A stretch of 21,464 bases of DNA. Source: UBA6952 sp045562575 (GTDB lineage Bacteria > Chloroflexota > Dehalococcoidia > Lucifugimonadales > UBA6952). The notes beneath the pieces are model-generated. The model was not told the DNA's origin. It worked only from the letters and a program-made list of their open reading frames with translations, and searched no databases. A program made the translations under genes and the position numbers. This document shows, piece by piece, positions 16,325-21,464 of the stretch. Each line of letters begins with the position of its first letter. The first letter of the stretch is position 1. The DNA lies in contig JBJKVQ010000038.1 of assembly GCA_045562575.1 (NCBI GenBank), forward strand, positions 1-21,464. Direction: 5' to 3'.

Positions 16325-17593
16325 TTGAAGATATTTATAGAAACACATGGATGTAAGTTAAATCAAGCAGATACTCAAAGTATTTCTAATGTTTTTTTGC
16401 AAAAAGGATTTCTGTTAACTGAGAATATTAGTGATGCGGATGCATGTATTATTAACACGTGTACAGTTACCCATATAGCAGATAGAAAAGCTCGTAATGC
16501 TTTAAGGAAAGCAAAAAGTAATAACCCTAATTGTTTAATTGTAGCTACTGGTTGTTATGCTGAATGGGCTCATGAGAAATTAAATAAGATGCCAGAAATA
16601 GATTTAGTTATAGGAAATTCTTCAAAAGCCGAATTGGTAAACAAAGTTATTAATGTATTAGGTACAAACAATATTGAAATAAATACTTCTTCATTATCCC
16701 TCAGTAATCAAATAAAACGAACTAGAGCTATGGTTAAAATTCAAGAAGGATGTGATCAGATTTGTGCTTACTGTATTGTTCCGAAGGTTCGTGGGCGAGA
16801 GAGAAGTGTTAAGTTAATAGATCTAATAAATAAAATAAATCAATTATACCTAGAAGGTTACAAAGAAGTGGTTTTAACTGGAACACAATTGGGGACTTAT
16901 GGGTTTGAGTTTACAAATACTAATCTTACAATATTAATTCAGTCAATTTTAGAAGAAACTTCAATAGAAAGAATTCGATTGTCTTCAGTTCAGCCACAGG
17001 AGTTTTCTATAGATTTGCTAAGCTTGTGGGAAAATGAGCGATTGTGTCCACATTTTCATATTCCTTTACAAAGTGGGGATGATTATATACTAAAAAAAAT
17101 GAGAAGACGTTACACTTCAGAAGAATTTTTAAACTCTTTGCAATTTGTAAGAGATACAATTCCAAGTGCCTCAATAACTACTGATGTAATTGTGGGATTT
17201 CCTGATGAAAGTGAAGACATGTTCAACAATACTGTTAAAACTTGTAATGATGCTATGTTTTCAAAAATACATATTTTCCCTTATTCTAAAAGACCTGGAA
17301 CATCGGCATATTATTCAGATAATTTTGTTGATAACTCCATAATTAAAGAGAGATCTAAGCTGCTGGAAGAGGTTTCAAGTTATTATCAACAACAATACCT
17401 TAATCAAATGGTAGGAACACCTCTGAAAGTTTTATGGGAAAACACAAAAAGTTTTAATTCTGAATTATATTGGACAGGTTTATCAGATACCTATTCCAGA
17501 GTTTATAGTAAATCTGAAGAATTGCTTCAAAACACTATTACAAGCATCAATATTGATATAGCAAAAGAAGATTATCTTATTGGAACAATTTAG
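16325..17593 (+). CDS. mtaB: tRNA ms2t6A37 methylthiotransferase (MtaB type)
   Basis: Radical SAM enzyme that inserts a methylthio group on t6A37 of tRNAs. The 422 residues show the N-terminal UPF0004 domain with auxiliary-cluster cysteines Cys10 (HGCKLNQADT), Cys46 (NTCTVT) and Cys77 (TGCYAE); the radical SAM cluster Cys143/Cys147/Cys150 in EGCDQICAYCIVPKVRGRE; and a C-terminal TRAM-like domain (about 365-422). GCKLNQ and NTCTVTHIADRKAR favour MtaB over MiaB (GCQMN) or RimO. The start is TTG at 16325, where the conserved MKIFIETHGC begins; the Shine-Dalgarno is weak (TAGG). It follows pepA by 13 nt and overlaps the convergent hydrolase by 4 nt. Confidence 0.9.
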   Translation: MKIFIETHGCKLNQADTQSISNVFLQKGFLLTENISDADACIINTCTVTHIADRKARNALRKAKSNNPNCLIVATGCYAEWAHEKLNKMPEIDLVIGNSSKAELVNKVINVLGTNNIEINTSSLSLSNQIKRTRAMVKIQEGCDQICAYCIVPKVRGRERSVKLIDLINKINQLYLEGYKEVVLTGTQLGTYGFEFTNTNLTILIQSILEETSIERIRLSSVQPQEFSIDLLSLWENERLCPHFHIPLQSGDDYILKKMRRRYTSEEFLNSLQFVRDTIPSASITTDVIVGFPDESEDMFNNTVKTCNDAMFSKIHIFPYSKRPGTSAYYSDNFVDNSIIKERSKLLEEVSSYYQQQYLNQMVGTPLKVLWENTKSFNSELYWTGLSDTYSRVYSKSEELLQNTITSINIDIAKEDYLIGTI

Positions 17594-18438
17594 TTATTTA
17601 TTCCAAAATCAATAGGTCTAAATAAGGTAGAGCCTTTTCTAGTTTCGATGTATCCAGATTTTGGATCAACTCCGTGAGAAAAAACAATTAACCAGCCCTC
17701 GTCTTCGGCCTTAGTTATTAGTGATTCTTTTCCAAGTAAAGTTTCTTCAGGGAATCTGTCTACTGAAGAAATTAAGCCTTGGTCAAGATGCATATGAGTT
17801 GGAATTAGATCACCAAGGTAGGCAATTTTTTCACCACCGTAATTGATTAAAACAACTTGGTGACCACTACTGTGTCCCCCAGTCAACTTAACCGATATTC
17901 CAGGAACTACATTTTGATCACCATCTAAAAACTCGAGTTGGTTTCTTTCTTCTAAAGGTAAGAAATCGTCTTGATGGTAATAATGTTTAGTTCGCTCATT
18001 GGGAGAGATTGCTTCTTCCCAAGCATTTCTTTGAACATAATATTTCGCATAAGGGAAGGTAGGAACAGCTTCTCCTGATCTATCAATTCGTGTGCTTCCA
18101 CCGGAGTGGTCAAAGTGTAAACTTGTTAATATAACAGTTGATACATCTTTAGGATTAATACCTCGAGATTTTAATTCTCTATTCAAACGACTGGCTCCAA
18201 GACCATAACTGCTTTTAACAGGTTCTGGTTCTTTAGTTCCTATTCCTGTGTCAATGAGAATACATTCTTTTCCATTTTGTATAAGAACACAGTTTAATCC
18301 CAAACTTATTCTATTCTTTCGATCAACTGCGGTCATTTGATCCCATCTGGCTTTTGGGAGTTGTCCAAATATGACACCACCATCTTCTTTGTAAGTGCCA
18401 TCACTAATAATTGAAACTTGAGTTACACAAGACCTCAT
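17590..18438 (-). CDS. Metallo-beta-lactamase-fold hydrolase with altered metal motif
   Basis: Predicted cytosolic metallo-beta-lactamase-fold hydrolase; the substrate is unknown, with lactones or thioesters as family possibilities. The 282 residues include an N-terminal strand region with CILIDTGIGT (59-68). The usual HxHxDH reads TSLHFDHSGG, so Ser106 stands where the first metal-binding His is expected, while His108, Asp110 and His111 are kept. Further ligands are His189 (GGHSSGH), Asp210 (YLGDLIP) and His255 (FSHG). AGGAG is 6 nt before the ATG. The gene is isolated: its tail overlaps mtaB, and its head faces a 318-nt gap shared with the divergent alpha/beta hydrolase. Confidence 0.85.
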   Translation of the reverse strand: MRSCVTQVSIISDGTYKEDGGVIFGQLPKARWDQMTAVDRKNRISLGLNCVLIQNGKECILIDTGIGTKEPEPVKSSYGLGASRLNRELKSRGINPKDVSTVILTSLHFDHSGGSTRIDRSGEAVPTFPYAKYYVQRNAWEEAISPNERTKHYYHQDDFLPLEERNQLEFLDGDQNVVPGISVKLTGGHSSGHQVVLINYGGEKIAYLGDLIPTHMHLDQGLISSVDRFPEETLLGKESLITKAEDEGWLIVFSHGVDPKSGYIETRKGSTLFRPIDFGINN

Positions 18439-18756
18439 TACAATCTCCTTCCCAAATTTAGGTATTCATGTGTTTTGTCACACACCAATACCAAAATCTA
18501 GCCAGCTACAAACCATAAAACTTGCTAGAAAAGTCTTTCATTTGCATGGTAGAATCAGCAAACAAAATGTAATTTCTGAGAGGTTATCACGCAGAAAAAT
18601 AATGATCAAGTTAAAAGATACAGTTTTGGTAAAGTTTACTTATTGGTTTAATTAAACAGAGATAATTTGTCAGTTTTGTTATTTTTTCTTTACCTTCAAT
18701 AGGATAAAATTATACCTTCAATTTATTATATAAATAGGGCTAACAGAGGAATTAAT
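18439..18756 (+). other. Intergenic region between divergent hydrolase genes
   Basis: This is the largest non-coding stretch of the window. It holds no tRNA or recognisable structured RNA. A GTG-initiated frame of 61 codons (18470-18655) has no ribosome binding site and no family resemblance, so I do not call it. Visible elements are an imperfect hairpin near the metallo-hydrolase start (GGTATT 18461-18466 with AATACC 18487-18492, plus an inner TGTG/CACA), a TTGTCA resembling a -35 at 18667-18672, and a 10-bp direct repeat at 18691-18722. TATATAAAT near 18728-18735 may be the -10 of the alpha/beta hydrolase operon. Confidence 0.5.
18691..18722 (+). repeat. 10-bp direct repeat with 22-bp period
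   Basis: TACCTTCAAT occurs at 18691-18700 and again at 18713-18722, so the two copies begin 22 bp apart, close to two turns of the helix. They lie 35-65 bp before the alpha/beta hydrolase ATG, where promoter and operator sequences are expected. A tandem regulator-binding site is a reasonable inference; a chance duplication in AT-rich DNA cannot be excluded. Confidence 0.4.
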
Positions 18757-19581
18757 ATGGAAATAAATTTACCACGTGAGCGGTACATAAATTCAGATAA
18801 TCTCAATATTCACATAGTTGAATGGGGAGATAGTAATAATCAAGCTGTAATTTTATTGCATCATGTCAGCAGTCAGGCCAGAACTTGGGATAATTTTGCA
18901 TCAAGTATTAGTGATAATTATTATGTTATAGCAATTGATATGAGAGGTCATGGTGATAGTGACTGGGCCAATGAAGGTGAATATACAACTGAACATTACG
19001 CATATGACGTAGAAGAGATAGCCAATAATATGGGGTTAAAAAATATAATAGTTATTGGAGGCTCTCTTGGAGGTAGGGTAGGATTAGTATTTGCTTCAAA
19101 AAACCCCTCTTTAGTACATTCGGTAATTATGGAAGATGTTGGTGCTGTTCGACCAGCTACTATTGCACAAGGTTTTGCAGATCGCATAGCTTCTGGTGAT
19201 CCAGAATTTACAAACTTAGAAGAATGTGCAAACGTTCTCAAAGGAAATAACACTTTATCTCCATATAGTGTATTTCAACATCAAGCTAAATATCTTACAA
19301 AGATTAATGATCAAGGAAAATATATATACAAACGAGATCCTAATATACAAAAAGACTTCATCCCTTTAGCCTTATGGGATTATGTAAAAATATTACAGCC
19401 CCCACTAATGTTAATGATTGGGGATCAAAGTAGTATAGTTGGAGAAGATCAGCAAAAGATTTTTAAAGAATTACTACCCAATATTGTTATAAAATTAGTA
19501 GCAAATGCAGGACATATTATTGTTCATGATAATTTTGACGCTTTTACAAAAGAGGTAGTAGAATTTATTAAAAGCGTTTGA
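18757..19581 (+). CDS. Alpha/beta-fold hydrolase
   Basis: Serine hydrolase of the alpha/beta-hydrolase superfamily (esterase, lactonase or C-C hydrolase type); the substrate cannot be told. The 274 residues contain the oxyanion-hole region LLHHVSSQARTW (33-44, with HH where HG is common), IAIDMRGHGDSDW (59-70), the nucleophile elbow GGSLGG with Ser103, the acid Asp223 in MIGDQSSIV and the catalytic His253 in ANAGHIIVHD. A cap region with charged helices fills about 130-205. AGAGGA is 6 nt before the ATG. It leads a run of same-direction genes with gaps of 16, -14, 35 and 14 nt, consistent with one operon. Confidence 0.9.
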   Translation: MEINLPRERYINSDNLNIHIVEWGDSNNQAVILLHHVSSQARTWDNFASSISDNYYVIAIDMRGHGDSDWANEGEYTTEHYAYDVEEIANNMGLKNIIVIGGSLGGRVGLVFASKNPSLVHSVIMEDVGAVRPATIAQGFADRIASGDPEFTNLEECANVLKGNNTLSPYSVFQHQAKYLTKINDQGKYIYKRDPNIQKDFIPLALWDYVKILQPPLMLMIGDQSSIVGEDQQKIFKELLPNIVIKLVANAGHIIVHDNFDAFTKEVVEFIKSV

Positions 19582-19597
19582 AAAGTTGGTATAGGTA

Positions 19598-19954
19598 ATG
19601 GAGATAGTTTTAACAATGTTTAGATTTATAATTATGTACTGGGTTCTTGGAAAAATCTTTCAGTTCTTATTTGGAAGAATCGGAAGATCCGGTTATAGTA
19701 ACAACTATTCCAGATCGGGTACAGGATTTGGATTTACTAAAGACGACCCATACAAGGTATTGAATGTTTCTCCTTTTTCTAATGATTCAGAGATTGAGTC
19801 TGCTTATAAAAAACTAGTACTACAGTTTCATCCTGATAAAACGCTCAATATGGGGCCAGATTTACGAAAGCTTTCAGAAAACAAAATGAAGGAAATCAAT
19901 GCCGCTTATGATGATATCAAAAAACAAAGAAAGAAGTATAATGCAAAATTCTAA
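19598..19954 (+). CDS. Membrane-anchored J-domain (DnaJ-like) protein
   Basis: Short J-domain protein, expected to stimulate an Hsp70 (DnaK) at the membrane. The 118 residues have an N-terminal hydrophobic anchor (about 4-26), a Gly/Ser/Arg-rich linker (27-47) and a J domain (about 49-115) starting DDPYKVLNVSP and holding the diagnostic HPD at 78-80 in QFHPDKT. There is no Gly/Phe region, zinc finger or C-terminal substrate domain, so it is a class III protein. An ATG at 19616 (MFRFIIMYW) is a possible alternative start, with GGAGA 11 nt upstream; either keeps the anchor. It overlaps the next gene by 14 nt. Confidence 0.85.
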   Translation: MEIVLTMFRFIIMYWVLGKIFQFLFGRIGRSGYSNNYSRSGTGFGFTKDDPYKVLNVSPFSNDSEIESAYKKLVLQFHPDKTLNMGPDLRKLSENKMKEINAAYDDIKKQRKKYNAKF

Positions 19955-20132
19955 TTATGTTGAATTAACAATTGAAGACCTTGCTAGTTTTTCAAAATTA
20001 ACTGGTATTAAAATTGCCGAAGATAGAGTCAAGAATACATTAAACGATGTGAATAGGATTAATCAGAGTTTTTCTGAAGTAGATATATCAGTACTTGGGA
20101 ATACCGATCCTGCATTTACACTCAAGTTGTAA
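19941..20132 (+). CDS. Small GatC/AtzG-like protein, tentative
   Basis: A 63-residue product starting at ATG 19941, inside the last codons of the J-protein gene. The longer open frame from 19899 is the shadow of that gene. The sequence has an acidic N-terminal helix (YVELTIEDLASFSKLTG), a segment IKIAEDRVKNTLNDVNRI and an ending DISVLGNTDPAFTL. That layout resembles the small GatC and AtzG/DUF4089 subunits that partner amidase-family enzymes, but no amidase gene is next to it. The ribosome binding site is weak (AGAAG, 4 nt away), so translation probably relies on coupling. The gene seems real from position and codon pattern; the family call is low confidence. Confidence 0.5.
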   Translation: MQNSNYVELTIEDLASFSKLTGIKIAEDRVKNTLNDVNRINQSFSEVDISVLGNTDPAFTLKL

Positions 20133-20167
20133 GGCATTAGGTTAATTTAAATCATTGAGATGAAAAA

Positions 20168-20881
20168 TTGTTACCATTATCAGACCCAGATTTATTAGTT
20201 AGAAGAACTCCCTATGTTACCATAACATTTATTTCACTTTGCTCAGTTGTTTTCTTATATGAATTACTAATCGGCACTATTGGTAAATATGTTTTGTTTT
20301 ATCAATATGGATTATTACCAACTGAAATAATATCAGGAAATAGCTTGCAAATATTGGATACAGGTATAGTTTCCTATCCGATTCAAACTCCAATTTCTGA
20401 TTTATTAACCTTTATAACTTCGATGTTTCTTCATGGAGATTTGATTCATTTCGCTTCTAATATGGTGTATCTTTGGGTATTTGGAGATAATATTGAAGAT
20501 AGATTTGGCCATGTAGGATATTTAGTTTTTTATCTTTCGGCAGGAATATTCGCATCAGTATGCCATATATTTACAGATGTGACATCTCAAACTCCAACTG
20601 TAGGAGCTAGTGGTGCTATTGCTGGTGTTTTAGGAGCCTATTTTATATTCTATCCAAATAGTAGAATTAATACACTTGTTTTTACTTTTTTTATTACCGT
20701 TATTCAGATAAAAGCATTGTGGTTATTAGGGTTTTGGATGGTTTTGCAATTTTTCCAATCAGCTTTAGGAGGTTCTGGAGTAGCATATTGGGCACATATA
20801 GGAGGATTCGTATTTGGAGGATTTATTGCCTATGTGTTAAAAAATTCCAGAATAAGATTTAAATCAAAATTGATAAAGTAA
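20168..20881 (+). CDS. Rhomboid-family intramembrane serine protease
   Basis: Polytopic membrane protease that cleaves transmembrane substrates. The 237 residues give about six membrane segments. The catalytic dyad is Ser148 in GASGAIAGVLGAYF (146-159) and His210 in YWAHIGGFVFGG (207-218). His94 and Asn98 in HGDLIHFASN form the supporting oxyanion region, and YLWVFGDNIEDRFG (101-114) is the loop typical of this bacterial subfamily. The start is TTG at 20168, giving MLPLSDPD, which matches the usual family opening (M-I/L-P-L-x-D); the ATG at 20160 is out of frame. The Shine-Dalgarno is weak. It follows the 63-residue gene by 35 nt. Confidence 0.92.
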   Translation: MLPLSDPDLLVRRTPYVTITFISLCSVVFLYELLIGTIGKYVLFYQYGLLPTEIISGNSLQILDTGIVSYPIQTPISDLLTFITSMFLHGDLIHFASNMVYLWVFGDNIEDRFGHVGYLVFYLSAGIFASVCHIFTDVTSQTPTVGASGAIAGVLGAYFIFYPNSRINTLVFTFFITVIQIKALWLLGFWMVLQFFQSALGGSGVAYWAHIGGFVFGGFIAYVLKNSRIRFKSKLIK

Positions 20882-20895
20882 TCGAGGAGAATTAA

Positions 20896-21464
20896 ATGAA
20901 CGAAACTGATAAAAGATTAAAATTTAGAGAAATAATGGCAAGAGAACAAATTACACGACCAGCTTCAGTTCATGACTCTATTTCAGCAAATATTGCTGAC
21001 CACTATAAATTTGAATTGGGTATGTTTGCCGGATCTATTGCTTCAGCTACAGTTTTAGGTGCACCAGATTATATATTGTTAACTATGGATGAATTTGCAA
21101 ATCAGATTAGAAAAATTACTAGGTATTCAAGATTAACTCTTCTTGCTGATGCAGATCATGGTTATGGAAATGCAATGAATATTACTAGAACAACCGAAGA
21201 ACTAGAAAACGCTGGTATTTCTGCATTTACAATAGAGGATACTCAATTGCCTTTACCTTTTGACGCATCAAATCAAAATAAATTAATAGATTCAAATGAA
21301 ATGGTGGGTAAATTAAAAGCTGCATTAGCAACAAGACAGGATTCTTCTATGTCAATTATAGCTAGAACAAGTGCAATAAATTTTGTAGGTATAGATGAGG
21401 CAGTTGAAAGAGTAAAAAAATATTCACAGTTAGATATAGACGGAATTTTCCTTACAGGGGTTGA
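20896..21464 (+). CDS. Isocitrate lyase/PEP mutase superfamily, oxaloacetate decarboxylase-like (partial)
   Basis: The first 189 codons are present; the gene runs past the window end and no stop is seen. Translation from the ATG at 20896 (GAGGAGA about 6 nt before it) gives an alpha/beta-barrel of the isocitrate lyase/PEP phosphonomutase superfamily. Recognisable parts are RPASVHDSISANIA (21-34), FAGSIASATVLGAPD (44-58), the metal-binding LADADHGYGNA (83-93), FTIEDTQLP (111-119) and IIARTSA (154-160). The DADHGYGNA segment and the order of motifs resemble the Pseudomonas PA4872-type oxaloacetate decarboxylase. The KKCGH/KRCGH catalytic loop of isocitrate or methylisocitrate lyase is not present in the visible part. 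The actual substrate is inferred. Confidence 0.85.
   Translation, partial: MNETDKRLKFREIMAREQITRPASVHDSISANIADHYKFELGMFAGSIASATVLGAPDYILLTMDEFANQIRKITRYSRLTLLADADHGYGNAMNITRTTEELENAGISAFTIEDTQLPLPFDASNQNKLIDSNEMVGKLKAALATRQDSSMSIIARTSAINFVGIDEAVERVKKYSQLDIDGIFLTGV

Noticed and set aside
17580..17606. Hairpin TTGGAA/TTCCAA over the mtaB and metallo-hydrolase stop codons as a bidirectional terminator
   Set aside because: Only six base pairs, then a mismatch, and no T-run follows on either strand.
18461..18492. Hairpin ahead of the metallo-hydrolase start as a riboswitch or operator
   Set aside because: The stem is interrupted by a 2x4 internal loop and no conserved RNA motif is seen; it is too weak to call as a feature.
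18470..18655. 61-codon open frame in the intergenic region
   Set aside because: It starts at GTG without a ribosome binding site, has no hydrophobic or domain pattern, and lies in promoter-like AT-rich DNA between divergent genes.
1..21464. tRNA genes, CRISPR arrays, insertion sequences or prophage
   Set aside because: No T-loop consensus with matching acceptor stem, no regularly spaced repeats, no transposase, integrase or phage-type product was found, and gene order looks like ordinary chromosome.

Overview
The window is an AT-rich, gene-dense bacterial chromosome segment. I see 25 protein genes on both strands and no tRNA, rRNA, insertion sequence, phage gene or CRISPR array. Gene content suggests a free-living marine member of the Chloroflexota, of the SAR202/Dehalococcoidia type. 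The pointers are the rpsO-pnp-dapB-asd-dapA order, two MmgE/PrpD-family genes, a Mycobacterium-like dCTP deaminase, a lipoprotein SIMPL gene and an oxaloacetate-decarboxylase-like gene. That assignment is an inference from gene content and base composition, not a phylogeny.

Layout. (1) 1-5448, plus strand: ribosomal protein S15 and polynucleotide phosphorylase, separated by a hairpin terminator, then three enzymes of the aspartate/diaminopimelate (lysine and cell-wall) route: DapB, Asd and DapA. (2) 5501-8657: two different MmgE/PrpD-family proteins, each 460 residues, face each other across a small membrane protein. (3) 7264-12702, minus strand: one long likely operon in the order dcd, ribD, ribE, ribBA, ribH, second mmgE/prpD, small membrane protein. 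RibBA, RibD, RibE and RibH cover riboflavin synthesis from GTP and ribulose 5-phosphate, except the intermediate dephosphorylation. (4) 12786-13622, minus strand: a SIMPL-domain lipoprotein, transcribed divergently from proC. (5) 13719-17593, plus strand: proC, a YggT-family membrane protein, an M17 leucyl aminopeptidase and a MtaB-type tRNA methylthiotransferase. (6) 17590-18438, minus strand: a metallo-beta-lactamase-fold hydrolase, tail-to-tail with mtaB. (7) 18757-21464, plus strand: an alpha/beta hydrolase, a membrane-anchored J-domain protein, a 63-residue GatC/AtzG-like protein, a rhomboid protease, and the first 189 codons of an isocitrate lyase/PEP mutase-superfamily enzyme that runs off the window.

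Most of the content is core metabolism and I do not see a clearly new defence or mobile system. The points that merit a second look are two substitutions at conserved metal-ligand positions (His to Gln in the DHBP synthase half of RibBA; the first His of HxHxDH to Ser in the metallo-beta-lactamase protein), the mini-cluster of membrane J protein, tiny GatC/AtzG-like protein and rhomboid, the small membrane gene tied to an MmgE/PrpD gene at the end of the riboflavin operon, a 10-bp direct repeat with 22-bp period ahead of the alpha/beta hydrolase, and a hairpin that fills the asd-dapA gap from stop codon to ribosome binding site. Several starts have been moved from the longest possible reading frame to the codon with a good Shine-Dalgarno sequence.
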